A DNA stretch of 64,000 nucleotides from Sphingobium faniae (GTDB lineage: Bacteria; Pseudomonadota; Alphaproteobacteria; Sphingomonadales; Sphingomonadaceae): contig FMTU01000003.1 of the NCBI GenBank assembly GCA_900100475.1, positions 248,001-312,000 on the forward strand. The letters are read 5' to 3'. A program made the position numbers and the translations under genes. Below the pieces are notes generated by a model. It was not told the DNA's origin. It was given only the letters and a program-made list of their open reading frames with translations, and ran no database searches. Shown here one piece after another: positions 45,062-53,530 of this stretch; within the stretch, counting starts at the first letter, position 1, and the number at the start of each line of letters is the position of its first letter.

Positions 45062-45628
45062 TCAGGCGAGCAGTTCGACATCCCAGTAAAGCCAGTCGCG
45101 CCAGCTTTCGTGCAGATAGCCCGGCGGAAAGGCGCGGCCATGCTCCTGCAACTGCCAGCTTGTCGGGCGGATCGGCTGGATATGCAGGCGCATCCCCGCT
45201 TCCTTCGGCGTACGCCCGCCTTTTTTGAGGTTGCAGGGCGAACAGGCGGTGGCGACATTCTCCCATGTCGTGCGGCCGCCCGCGCGGCGCGGGACCACAT
45301 GATCGAAGGTCAGGTCGCTGGTCGTTCCGCAATATTGGCAGGCGAAGCGGTCGCGCAGGAACAGGTTGAAGCGCGTGAAGGCGGGATGTTCGGACGGGCG
45401 CACATATTGCTTGAGCGCGATGACCGATGGAATTTTCATGTCGAGGCTGGGGCTGTGGACTTCGCGCTCATAGCTCGCGACAATGTCCACCCGTTCCAGA
45501 AAAACCGCCTTGATCGCGGTCTGCCAGGGCCAGAGGCTCAGGGGATAATAGCTGAGCGGCGTGTAATCCGCGTTAAGGACCAGCGCCGGGCGATTTTCCG
45601 GATGCCGTATCAGGTCGGGATGGTACAT
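45062..45628 (-). CDS. HNH endonuclease-family protein
   Basis: A 188-aa protein with a well-formed HNH fold: FACQYCGTTSDLTFDHVVPRRAGGRTTWENVATACSPCNLKKGG (CxxC, DHVVP, N, CxxC). The N-terminal NADYTPLSYYPLSLWPWQTAIKAVFLERVDIVASYEREVHSPS is shared by a very widespread bacterial HNH group whose job is undefined. It is probably a housekeeping gene rather than an anti-phage one. ATG 45628 is at the family start; it converges on the Crp/Fnr gene with a 4-base gap. Confidence 0.88.
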   Translation of the reverse strand: MYHPDLIRHPENRPALVLNADYTPLSYYPLSLWPWQTAIKAVFLERVDIVASYEREVHSPSLDMKIPSVIALKQYVRPSEHPAFTRFNLFLRDRFACQYCGTTSDLTFDHVVPRRAGGRTTWENVATACSPCNLKKGGRTPKEAGMRLHIQPIRPTSWQLQEHGRAFPPGYLHESWRDWLYWDVELLA

Positions 45629-45734
45629 ATAGAGCCTTCTACCCCTTTTTGTCCCGCTTTCCGCCCCCGCTGATCGACCAGAAACGTGACGGGCGCATGA
45701 CAACATTAACCACTTGCCCGCGTCAAGAGCCAGT

Positions 45735-46649
45735 ATGACTCAATCTTTCGCACCACTGCATATGGTGTCTCGCTTCGCCCCCAGCCCCACTGGGCGGCTG
45801 CATATAGGGCATGGCTGGTCGGCGTTGATGGCGATGGACATGGCGCGCGCGGCGGGAGGCGCGTTCCGCCTGCGGATCGAGGACATCGACGGCACGCGCA
45901 GCCGCCCGGAGCATGTGGCGGGGATTATCGCGGATCTGCGATGGCTTGGCGTGGAATGGGACGGCGCGATCGTTTTCCAGTCTGAGCGGCTGGACCGATA
46001 TGATGCGGCGCTGGAGCGGTTGCGGACGATGGAACTGCTCTATCCCTGCTTCTGCACCCGCGCCGACATTCAGGCGCAATGGGCTGCCAGCGTCAGCGCG
46101 CCGCATGGGCCGGAAGGCGCGATCTATCCCGGAACGTGCCGCTCCCTCTCCGAAACCGAAAGGGCGCGGCGGATCGAAGCGGGCGATCCTCTTGCATGGC
46201 GGATCGACATGGCGCGAGCCGTGGCGCGGATGGGGCCGCTGCACTGGACCGCCCTGCCCTTTTCACCTGGCATGGGTCCGGCCGCCACGATCGCCGCCGA
46301 TCCGCTGGCCGCAGGCGATGTCGTTCTGGCGCGCAAGGATGCCCCGGCGAGCTATCACCTGTCCTGCACGCTGGACGATGCGGCCATGGGCGCGACTCAT
46401 GTGCTGCGCGGCCATGACCTGTTCGCCGCGACTCATATCCATCGGCTGTTGCAGGCGTTGCTGGACCTGCCGACGCCTGCCTATCTGCACCATCCGCTGC
46501 TGCTGGGGCCGGACGGCAAGCGGCTCGCCAAGCGGGACGGGGCAATCGGGTTGGCGGACCTGCGGGCGCAAGGGGCCGATCCCGCGCAACTCGCCGCCGA
46601 TCTGCGGGCGGGACGCTTTCCGGTTGGATTTTCCCTGGGAGAAGCCTAG
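45735..46649 (+). CDS. gluQ: Glutamyl-Q tRNA(Asp) synthetase
   Basis: Truncated GluRS paralogue that attaches glutamate to queuosine-34 of tRNA-Asp. The 304-aa protein has the HIGH motif FAPSPTGRLHIGHGWSAL and KMSKS-like KRLAKRDGA. A zinc site CFC ... YPGTC matches GluQRS, and there is no anticodon-binding domain. ATG 45735 gives MTQSFAPLHMVSRF; ATG 45762 is possible. It is followed by the HIG1-like gene. Confidence 0.93.
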   Translation: MTQSFAPLHMVSRFAPSPTGRLHIGHGWSALMAMDMARAAGGAFRLRIEDIDGTRSRPEHVAGIIADLRWLGVEWDGAIVFQSERLDRYDAALERLRTMELLYPCFCTRADIQAQWAASVSAPHGPEGAIYPGTCRSLSETERARRIEAGDPLAWRIDMARAVARMGPLHWTALPFSPGMGPAATIAADPLAAGDVVLARKDAPASYHLSCTLDDAAMGATHVLRGHDLFAATHIHRLLQALLDLPTPAYLHHPLLLGPDGKRLAKRDGAIGLADLRAQGADPAQLAADLRAGRFPVGFSLGEA

Positions 46650-46658
46650 ACTCCGATC

Positions 46659-46889
46659 ATGAATAGCCTGCTTGTCATCGCCCTGATCCTTGCCATGGCC
46701 GCGACCCTGTTCGCGCTGATCCGGGGCATCGTCGCCTTCCTTCAGACCAGCAAAGAGGAACTCAATTCCTCCCAGGGACCCAGCCAGTCGAGTCTGAAAC
46801 AGAACAAGATGATGATGAACCGCATCCTGTTTCAGGCGGCGGCGGTCATCATCGTCGCTTTGCTGCTGTTGATGAAGGGCACCGGTTGA
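46659..46889 (+). CDS. HIG1-domain twin transmembrane protein
   Basis: A 76-aa protein with two hydrophobic helices (LLVIALILAMAATLFALIRGIVAFL and ILFQAAAVIIVALLLLM) around a charged loop with SLKQNKMMMNRILFQ. The layout is the HIG_1_N type, which in mitochondria and alphaproteobacteria associates with respiratory oxidases. Its job here is unproven. It lies 9 bases after gluQ and 4 bases before the cobalamin adenosyltransferase gene. Confidence 0.85.
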   Translation: MNSLLVIALILAMAATLFALIRGIVAFLQTSKEELNSSQGPSQSSLKQNKMMMNRILFQAAAVIIVALLLLMKGTG

Positions 46890-46893
46890 CGCC

Positions 46894-47466
46894 ATGGTCA
46901 AGCTGAACAAGATCTACACCCGCACAGGCGATGCGGGAACGACCGGCCTTGTCGACGGATCGCGCCTGCCCAAACATGCGCCGCGCATGCAGGCCGTCGG
47001 CGATGTGGACGAAGCCAACAGCGCCATCGGCCTTGCGATCCTCGCCATCGGAGACGCGCAGGAAGCGCGCTGGCTGACGGTGATCCAGAACGACCTGTTC
47101 GATCTGGGCGCGGACCTGGCCACGCCGATGCCGGAGGGCGGCGAGGATGCCCCCTGGGCGCTGCGGATCATCGAGAACCAGGTGAAGCGGCTGGAGACGG
47201 AAATCGACCTGATGAACGCGGAACTCAAGCCGCTGGACAGCTTCATCCTGCCGGGCGGGTCGGCCGCCGCCGCTGCCGTGCATCTGGCCCGCGCGGTCGC
47301 GCGCCGGGCCGAACGCAGCGCCACGGCCGCCGCCGCCGAGGTCGCGCTCAACCCGCAGGCGCTGGCCTATCTCAACCGGCTGTCGGACCTGCTGTTCGTG
47401 ATGGCGCGCCGCCTGAACGGCAACGGCGCGAGCGATGTGAAGTGGGTGCCGGGCGCGTCACGCTGA
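46894..47466 (+). CDS. Cob(I)alamin adenosyltransferase, PduO type
   Basis: A 190-aa PduO-type ATP:cob(I)alamin adenosyltransferase making adenosylcobalamin. Signature blocks are IYTRTGDAGTTGLVDGSRLPKHAPRMQAVGDVDEANSAIG, FILPGGSAAAAAVHLARAVARRAER and LAYLNRLSDLLFVMARRLN. It stands in a plus-strand run with gluQ and the HIG1-like gene. Confidence 0.94.
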   Translation: MVKLNKIYTRTGDAGTTGLVDGSRLPKHAPRMQAVGDVDEANSAIGLAILAIGDAQEARWLTVIQNDLFDLGADLATPMPEGGEDAPWALRIIENQVKRLETEIDLMNAELKPLDSFILPGGSAAAAAVHLARAVARRAERSATAAAAEVALNPQALAYLNRLSDLLFVMARRLNGNGASDVKWVPGASR

Positions 47467-47501
47467 CCAAGGGATTGAGGGCGCTGGCGTTCCTGGCATG
47501 A

Positions 47502-47518
47502 CGGAGCTTAACGCTCCG
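47502..47518. terminator. Small hairpin at the convergent junction with the DUF1176 gene
   Basis: CGGAGC / GCTCCG with a 5-base loop overlaps the DUF1176 stop codon at the convergent junction. The stem is only 6 bp and no U-run follows, so it is at best a weak bidirectional terminator. Confidence 0.3.
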
Positions 47519-48563
47519 CCTTCTCGACCACCCGCGCCGACCATGTGGTGATCCAGTGCCACGCGCCGCGGCATTCGCCCATGGCAGCCGCCTCGACCAG
47601 CCGGAAACGGACGCCGTCCCAGACATAGGCCTCGCTGCCGCCGCAATCGCCGAGGCCGCGCCCCTTGGCATGGCTTTCGAGGCGGGATTGCTCCGGCGAC
47701 CAGCTTGCGTTGACCAGCATGGGATGCGCGGCATCCTCGCTCCAGCCGGGCAGATAATCGAACGCCGCGAAGCGGAAGGCGCGGCGGCCCGCCACGCCCG
47801 TGGCGATCACGGGGACGGCGGTGAAATTATACGCGCCCGCCCCGCAAGGGACGAGCACCAGTTCCTCGCCCTTCGCCAGCCGATGCTGTTCCGGCGGCGG
47901 CGCGCTCCGCATTTCTTCCGCGCAGCCGGTCAAGCTGCCCAGCGCCGTCAGTTCCTCGCGCCAGAAGGCAGCGGGCGCAGGCGCTGACGCGATCGGGACG
48001 CGCGTGACAGTCGGCGCGGCCGGCGCTTGCCGGACGGCAGTGGCTCGCAACGGCCCCATCGCGATCAGCGCGGTCGTCGTGCCCGCCCGCCCCTGCTGCG
48101 CGTCCATATAACGAAGCGCCGCGCCCGATCCCGCCAGCGATGGACGGCCGAGCAGCTTCGCCCCGGAGCGGATTTCCAGCGAAAAGCCCCGCGCCATGGC
48201 CACCGCCAGCGCCGCCGCCTGCGACCCGCCGATCTTCGTTTCGCCATCCGTGCCGATCGCGCCGGCGATCCTGCGTCCGTCGATGAAGAAGGAGAGTTCC
48301 GCCGGTTCCGTCGTATCGCGGCCGACCCAGACCTCTGGCTCCGCATCGGGCCCGGCATCGCGGCGAATGCCGACCATCACCGGATTGTCCGGCCAGTTCG
48401 CGCCTTCCGCCAGCAGGGACACGGCCTCGCACCGGCCGCGATTGTCGCAGCCGATCGTCCAGTCCTTATAGGTTTCCAGCGATCCGGGTTTGGGCGTCTG
48501 CGCACTCGCAGATGCAGAAACCGCGCAGGCCATCACGGCCAGCAGAAAATGTCTTGCCCCCAT
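47508..48563 (-). CDS. DUF1176-domain exported protein
   Basis: A 351-aa exported protein. A signal peptide (ARHFLLAVMACAVSASASAQ) is followed by PGSLETYKDWTIGCDNRGRCEAVSLLAEG, the DUF1176 start, with two Cys probably forming a disulfide. The body has FRLVEAAAMGECRGAWHWITTW at the end and more Cys-containing segments. No function is known for DUF1176. It is monocistronic. Confidence 0.85.
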   Translation of the reverse strand: MGARHFLLAVMACAVSASASAQTPKPGSLETYKDWTIGCDNRGRCEAVSLLAEGANWPDNPVMVGIRRDAGPDAEPEVWVGRDTTEPAELSFFIDGRRIAGAIGTDGETKIGGSQAAALAVAMARGFSLEIRSGAKLLGRPSLAGSGAALRYMDAQQGRAGTTTALIAMGPLRATAVRQAPAAPTVTRVPIASAPAPAAFWREELTALGSLTGCAEEMRSAPPPEQHRLAKGEELVLVPCGAGAYNFTAVPVIATGVAGRRAFRFAAFDYLPGWSEDAAHPMLVNASWSPEQSRLESHAKGRGLGDCGGSEAYVWDGVRFRLVEAAAMGECRGAWHWITTWSARVVEKAER

Positions 48564-48646
48564 GGATTAACCATAACCCCATCAAGCCTTGCGCGATAGA
48601 GTCATCGTTACGAGAACAAAACGACATGCGATCCGGCCAGGAATAA

Positions 48647-48671
48647 GGGGGAGCGACTCAGGCCGCCCCCC
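48647..48671 (-). terminator. Terminator-like hairpin after typA
   Basis: On the minus strand GGGGGGCG pairs with CGCTCCCCC (one bulge) and TTATTCC follows. It is 7 bases past the typA stop. The stem is strong but the U-tract is weak. Confidence 0.5.
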
Positions 48672-48677
48672 AAATAA

Positions 48678-50495
48678 TCAGGCCGCCTTGGCGCGCGACA
48701 TGCGCTTGCGCTCGTTGGGATCGAGATACCGCTTGCGCAGGCGGATGGTCTTGGGCGTGACTTCGACCATTTCATCATCGTCGATATAGGCGATGGCCTG
48801 CTCCAGCGTCATCTTCCACGGCGGGGTCAGGCGGATGCTGTCGTCCTTGCCCGAAGCGCGGAAGTTGGTCAGCGCCTTCGACTTCATCGGATTGACTTCC
48901 AGGTCGTCGGGCTTGGCGTTCTGCCCGATGATCATGCCTTCATAGAGCGCCTCGCCCACGCCGACCATCAGGATGCCGCGTTCTTCCAGCGGGCCAAGGG
49001 CATAGGCCACCGCCTCGCCCGCGCCGTTGGAGATCAGCACGCCATTCTTGCGCCCTTCGATATTGCCCTTGTGGGGACCATATTTCTCGAACAGCCGGTT
49101 CATAATGCCGGTGCCGCGCGTGTCGGACAGGAACTCGCCATGATAGCCGATCAACCCGCGCGAGGGCGCGGAGAAGGTGATGCGGGTCTTGCCGCCACCC
49201 GACGGGCGCATGTCGGTCAGTTCCGCCTTGCGCTGGTTCATCTTGTCGACGACCGTGCTGGAAAATTCATCGTCCACGTCGATCACGACGGTCTCATAAG
49301 GCTCGGTCTTGTGGCCCGCCTCATCTTCGCCGAACAGCACGCGCGGGCGCGAAATGCCGAGTTCGAAGCCTTCGCGGCGCATGGTTTCGATCAGCACGCC
49401 CAATTGCAATTCGCCCCGGCCCGCGACTTCGAAACTGTCCTTGTCGGCCGCTTCGGTCACCTTGATCGCGACGTTGGATTCGGCTTCCCGCATCAGGCGG
49501 TCGCGGATCATGCGACTCGTCACCTTGCTGCCCTCACGGCCCGCCATGGGCGAATCGTTCACCGCGAAACGCATGGACAGCGTCGGCGGGTCGATCGGCT
49601 GCGCCTGGATCGGCTCGCTGACCGAGGTATCGGCAATGGTGTTGGCGACGGTCGCGACGGTGAGGCCCGCCAGCGAAATAATGTCGCCCGCCTTTGCTTC
49701 GTCCACCGGCACCCGGTCGAGGCCACGGAACGACATGATCTTCGACGCGCGGCCGGTTTCGATCACATGGCCCTCGCCATCGAGCGCATGGATCGGCTGA
49801 TTGACCTTCACCACGCCCGACTGGACGCGGCCGGTCAGGATACGCCCCAGGAAATTGTCGCGATCCAGCAGCGTCACCAGGAAGCTGAACGGCGCGTCCT
49901 GATCCAGCGAGGGGGGGGGCACATGGTCGACGATCTTCTGGAACAGCGGCTCCAGCGTCCCTTCGCGGCGGCCGGGGTCTTCGCTGGCATAGCCGTTACG
50001 GCCCGACGCGTAGAGGACAGGGAAGTCGAGCTGCTCGTCGGTCGCTTCGAGCGTCACGAACAGGTCGAACACTTCGTCCAGCACTTCCTGGATGCGTTCG
50101 TCGGGGCGGTCCACCTTGTTGACGACGACGATGGGGCGCAAGCCCAGCGCCAAAGCCTTGCCGGTCACGAACTTGGTCTGCGGCATCGCCCCTTCGGACG
50201 AATCGACCAGCAGGATGACGCCGTCGACCATCGACAGGATGCGCTCCACCTCGCCGCCGAAATCGGCGTGGCCGGGCGTGTCGACGATATTGATGCGGGT
50301 TCCGTTCCACTCGATGGAGGTCGGCTTCGCCAGGATGGTGATGCCGCGCTCCCTTTCCAGATCGTTCGAATCCATCACGCGCTCTTCGACGCGCTGGTTG
50401 TCACGGAAGGTGCCGGACTGACGGAAAAGCTGGTCGACCAGCGTGGTTTTGCCGTGGTCGACGTGCGCGATGATCGCGATATTACGCAAGGACAT
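48678..50495 (-). CDS. typA: Ribosome-associated GTPase TypA/BipA
   Basis: A 605-aa translational GTPase related to EF-G, involved in ribosome assembly and stress growth. G1 AHVDHGKTTLVDQLF, switch region RERGITI, G3 DTPGHADFGGEVER and G4 NKVDRPD are intact. The C-terminal domain shows the TypA-specific SAPSRGLIGYHGEFLSDTRGTGIMNRLF and ends with a basic tail (RKRYLDPNERKRMSRAKAA). The gene is alone on the minus strand, divergent from telA. Confidence 0.96.
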   Translation of the reverse strand: MSLRNIAIIAHVDHGKTTLVDQLFRQSGTFRDNQRVEERVMDSNDLERERGITILAKPTSIEWNGTRINIVDTPGHADFGGEVERILSMVDGVILLVDSSEGAMPQTKFVTGKALALGLRPIVVVNKVDRPDERIQEVLDEVFDLFVTLEATDEQLDFPVLYASGRNGYASEDPGRREGTLEPLFQKIVDHVPPPSLDQDAPFSFLVTLLDRDNFLGRILTGRVQSGVVKVNQPIHALDGEGHVIETGRASKIMSFRGLDRVPVDEAKAGDIISLAGLTVATVANTIADTSVSEPIQAQPIDPPTLSMRFAVNDSPMAGREGSKVTSRMIRDRLMREAESNVAIKVTEAADKDSFEVAGRGELQLGVLIETMRREGFELGISRPRVLFGEDEAGHKTEPYETVVIDVDDEFSSTVVDKMNQRKAELTDMRPSGGGKTRITFSAPSRGLIGYHGEFLSDTRGTGIMNRLFEKYGPHKGNIEGRKNGVLISNGAGEAVAYALGPLEERGILMVGVGEALYEGMIIGQNAKPDDLEVNPMKSKALTNFRASGKDDSIRLTPPWKMTLEQAIAYIDDDEMVEVTPKTIRLRKRYLDPNERKRMSRAKAA

Positions 50496-50689
50496 GAATA
50501 AGGACGCCTTAGGATGCGGTTCCCGGCCGGCAGGATCGCCGCACAGGGCTTTGGGGCGCGCCCTTACAGGAAATGATGCGGTGCGACAAGATGCTGCTGT
50601 TGTCGCGGGGAAGGGAAGCCCCTATCCTGACGCCAGTCGACCTTGCAGCATCGGTGTTCTATTCTCATATGACACCGACAGGAGATGAT

Positions 50690-51904
50690 ATGGCCAGCAC
50701 CGCGACCACCACGACGACCGCCGAACCGCTGAACCTGACGCCGCCCGATGCGGTGCCGCCCGTCTCACCCGAAAAGGCGGCGGGGCTGGTGCCTCTGGAC
50801 GAAGGACAGAAATCGAAGCTGGACGAGAAGGTGGACGCCTTCATCGACGATCTGGTGGCGCAGGACGCCGCTTCGCCGGAATTCGGCAAGCGGGTCGATC
50901 AGCTCACCAATATGGGCCGCAAGGAAATCGCGGAAGCGGCCGGGCACAGCAATCGCTTCCTCGACCGGCCGGTGCGCGCGATGGACAGCGACAACAAGGT
51001 CGGCGCGGACCTCGCCGAACTGCGCCGGACGGTGGAAGACCTCGATCCAGGCAAGCGCGGCAATCTGATGACGCGCAAGAAGCTGTTCGGGATCATCCCC
51101 TTCGGCAACAGGATGCGCGACTATTTCGACGGCTATAAAAGCGCGCAGGGCCACATCAATTCGATCCTGGGCAGCCTTGCCAGCGGCAAGGACGTGCTGA
51201 TCAAGGACAATGCCGCCATCGACGTGGAACGGCAGAATATGTGGCAGACCATGGGTCGTCTGGAACAGATGATCCATATCAGCAAGACGCTGGATTCGCG
51301 GCTGGAGACCAGGGCGCTGGAACTGGATTCGACCGATCCGGCCAAGGCGAAGGCGGTGCGGGAAAGCGCGCTTTTCTACATCCGCCAGCGCACGCAGGAT
51401 TTGCTGACGCAGATGGCGGTGACGGTGCAGGGCTATCTGGCGCTCGACCTCGTCAAGAAGAACAATGTCGAGCTGGTGAAGGGCGTGGACCGCGCCAGCA
51501 CCACCACCGTCGCGGCGCTGCGGACGGCGGTGACGGTGGCGCAGGCGCTGGTCGGGCAACGCCTTGTGCTGGAACAGATCACGGCGCTCAACACCACCAC
51601 CGCGAACATGATCGATTCGACCGGCGAGTTGCTCAAGAGCCAGACCGCCCGGATTCACGAGCAGGCGGCGTCCAGCACCATCCCCATCGAAACGCTGCAA
51701 CGCGCCTTCCAGAATATCTACGACACGATGGACAGCATCGACACGTTCAAGCTCAAGGCGCTGGAGAATATGAAGACGACGGTGAACACGCTGTCGAACG
51801 AGGTGGAAAAGTCCAAGGGCTATATCGCCCGTGCGGAGGGACAGGCGCAGGCGGCGCAGGAAGCGCGAAGCGAAAATCCGCTGTTGAGCGCGATCGAGGG
51901 ATGA
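50690..51904 (+). CDS. telA: Toxic anion resistance protein TelA
   Basis: A 404-aa TelA-family cytoplasmic protein with largely helical, coiled-coil character (RTVEDLDPGKRGNL, then LFGIIPFGNRMRDYFDGYKSAQGHINSILGSLASGKDVL, which is the family core). TelA is associated with tellurite and cell-envelope stress resistance, mechanism unclear. AGGAGATGAT directly precedes ATG 50690. It is followed by a coiled-coil membrane partner and a 51-aa membrane ORF. Confidence 0.9.
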   Translation: MASTATTTTTAEPLNLTPPDAVPPVSPEKAAGLVPLDEGQKSKLDEKVDAFIDDLVAQDAASPEFGKRVDQLTNMGRKEIAEAAGHSNRFLDRPVRAMDSDNKVGADLAELRRTVEDLDPGKRGNLMTRKKLFGIIPFGNRMRDYFDGYKSAQGHINSILGSLASGKDVLIKDNAAIDVERQNMWQTMGRLEQMIHISKTLDSRLETRALELDSTDPAKAKAVRESALFYIRQRTQDLLTQMAVTVQGYLALDLVKKNNVELVKGVDRASTTTVAALRTAVTVAQALVGQRLVLEQITALNTTTANMIDSTGELLKSQTARIHEQAASSTIPIETLQRAFQNIYDTMDSIDTFKLKALENMKTTVNTLSNEVEKSKGYIARAEGQAQAAQEARSENPLLSAIEG

Positions 51905-51911
51905 CAGGTTC

Positions 51912-52622
51912 ATGACCCGCTCCGACCGTGTTCTTGCCGATGCCGAAGCCGTGCTGCGCCGTCATAGCGAGCGCGGGCAAAGCCTGTCGGCCCGCGCGCG
52001 GCAGAGGCGCAATGCAGGGCTGATGCGGAAAGTGAAATATGCCTTCTGGGCCATCGTCGCGATACTGGTGGCGGGCGCGGGCGCGGGCTTCGTGACGCCG
52101 CTGGGCACGACCGGGGTGATGGTGGCGCTGGGCGTCATGATCGCCGCGCTGCTGCTGATCGCGCTGATCCCCGGCGAAACGCGGGTGCGGACGGAGGCGC
52201 TGGCGCAAACCACCCTCTCCGCCCTCCCTCTCCAGACCGAGATCTGGCTGGAGAACCAGCGCAAGGCCCTGCCCGCCCCGGCGGTGACTTTGGTCGACAG
52301 CATCGGCGTGAAGCTGGAGATGCTCGCTCCGCAACTGGAACGGCTGAACCCGCAGGAACCCGCCGCGCAGGAAGTCCGCAAGCTGCTCGCCGATCACCTC
52401 CCCGAACTGGTGACGGGCTATCAGTCCATCCCCGAACCGCTGCGCCGCGAGGAACGCAATGGCCGCGTGCCGGAGAAGCAGTTGATCGAGGGTCTCTCCG
52501 TCATCGACGCCGAAATCGCGCGGATGAGCGAGACTCTGGCCAGCGGCGACCTCGACAAGCTGGCGACGCAGAACCGCTTCCTCGAACTCAAATATCAGGA
52601 AGCGAAGGAACTGGGGGAGTAG
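51912..52622 (+). CDS. TelA-linked membrane protein, XpaC-like
   Basis: A 236-aa protein with a short basic N-terminus, two adjacent hydrophobic helices (YAFWAIVAILVAGAGAGFV and GVMVALGVMIAALLLIALIPG) and a long helical cytoplasmic tail ending in EIARMSETLASGDLDKLATQNRFLELKY. TelA genes are often next to XpaC-type proteins with this plan, and the final helix resembles them. The gene starts 7 bases after telA. Function is inferred from context only. Confidence 0.75.
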   Translation: MTRSDRVLADAEAVLRRHSERGQSLSARARQRRNAGLMRKVKYAFWAIVAILVAGAGAGFVTPLGTTGVMVALGVMIAALLLIALIPGETRVRTEALAQTTLSALPLQTEIWLENQRKALPAPAVTLVDSIGVKLEMLAPQLERLNPQEPAAQEVRKLLADHLPELVTGYQSIPEPLRREERNGRVPEKQLIEGLSVIDAEIARMSETLASGDLDKLATQNRFLELKYQEAKELGE

Positions 52623-52641
52623 TCCCCGCTTTCCTGACGGG

Positions 52642-52797
52642 ATGATCCACCTTACCCTCATCATCGTCGATTTCCTGACCGGCCTGCTGGCGGCGGGAGC
52701 CTGGGCGCTGGCTTCGGCGGGCGGCGCCATCGCGGCGCTGGTGGGGGGAGGATTTGTCGGCTTTTCGCTGTTCCGCAGATGGCGGCGGCGGCCTTAA
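52642..52797 (+). CDS. Small membrane protein downstream of the telA pair
   Basis: A 51-aa open frame too short for most gene finders. It reads MIHLTLIIVDFLTGLLAAGAW..., two hydrophobic stretches with Gly-rich packing and a basic end (FRRWRRRP). It begins 19 bases after the preceding stop on the same strand and its third positions are GC-rich like real genes. The ribosome site is weak (GACGGG). Confidence 0.5.
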   Translation: MIHLTLIIVDFLTGLLAAGAWALASAGGAIAALVGGGFVGFSLFRRWRRRP

Positions 52798-52804
52798 CGC
52801 GTCC

Positions 52805-53530
52805 TCATCCCTTCACCTGATAGGTGCAGGGGACGATGCTAGCCGGATCGGGACGCGCGGCGATGCGCTTGAAGCGGGCGACATAACCGCCCGCCGTGGG
52901 CTTGGGGATCAGTTCCTCCATGCGGAAACCCATGGCCGCGAACTCGCAGGAGAGAAGGCGCGGCGGCGTGCCATGCTCCTCGGTCGGGCGGTTGGCGTCC
53001 ACCACGATGATTTCGCCGTCAGGCTTGAGCGCGGGGCTGAGGTGCCAGAGGAAGGCATAAGGCTCCGCGATCTCATGATACATATGGACCATGAAGATGC
53101 GATCGAAGCTGTTTTCGGGCAGGCGCGGGTCTTCCGGCGCGCCCAGCTTCACGCTGACATTCTTCCAGTCCTCCCGCGTGATGCGGCGGGACAGGGCCTC
53201 GATCACCTCAGGCATGATGTCCTCGGCCAGCACCCGGCCCCTGTCCCCTACCCGCTTGGCGAGGCGGACGGTGTAATAGCCCTCTCCCGCGCCGATATCG
53301 GCGATGGTCATGCCCGGTTTGATCCCGGCCCGGTCCATGATGTCGTCCGCCTCGCGCACGCGGTCGCGGGCTTCCTCGCTCGACCAGCGAGTCGAAACGA
53401 TGGGCGCGACCGGGCGGTCGGCGCGCGGAAATGGCCGGGCGGCGGGCGAGCGGTCGTCCTTGCCCGGCGAAAACAGGTCGCAGGCGGCCAGCAGGAACAG
53501 CAATGCCCCTCCCCACGCCGCCCGCTGCAT
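52805..53530 (-). CDS. Exported SAM-dependent methyltransferase-like lipoprotein
   Basis: A 241-aa protein with a lipoprotein signal (GGALLFLLAACDLFS) joined to a class I methyltransferase fold: IADIGAGEGYYTVRLAKRVGDRGRVLAEDI (SAM loop), SFDRIFMVHMYHEIAEPYAFLWHLSPALKPDGEIIVVDANR. A methyltransferase behind a lipobox is unusual because SAM is cytoplasmic; similar exported proteins are annotated in proteobacteria without a known substrate. Its start overlaps the prfB stop. Confidence 0.85.
   Translation of the reverse strand: MQRAAWGGALLFLLAACDLFSPGKDDRSPAARPFPRADRPVAPIVSTRWSSEEARDRVREADDIMDRAGIKPGMTIADIGAGEGYYTVRLAKRVGDRGRVLAEDIMPEVIEALSRRITREDWKNVSVKLGAPEDPRLPENSFDRIFMVHMYHEIAEPYAFLWHLSPALKPDGEIIVVDANRPTEEHGTPPRLLSCEFAAMGFRMEELIPKPTAGGYVARFKRIAARPDPASIVPCTYQVKG

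Noticed and set aside
45062..45628. HNH nuclease as part of an anti-phage system
   Set aside because: The protein fits a near-universal HNH group in proteobacteria. Its neighbours are a Crp/Fnr regulator and gluQ, and no methyltransferase or defence partner is adjacent.
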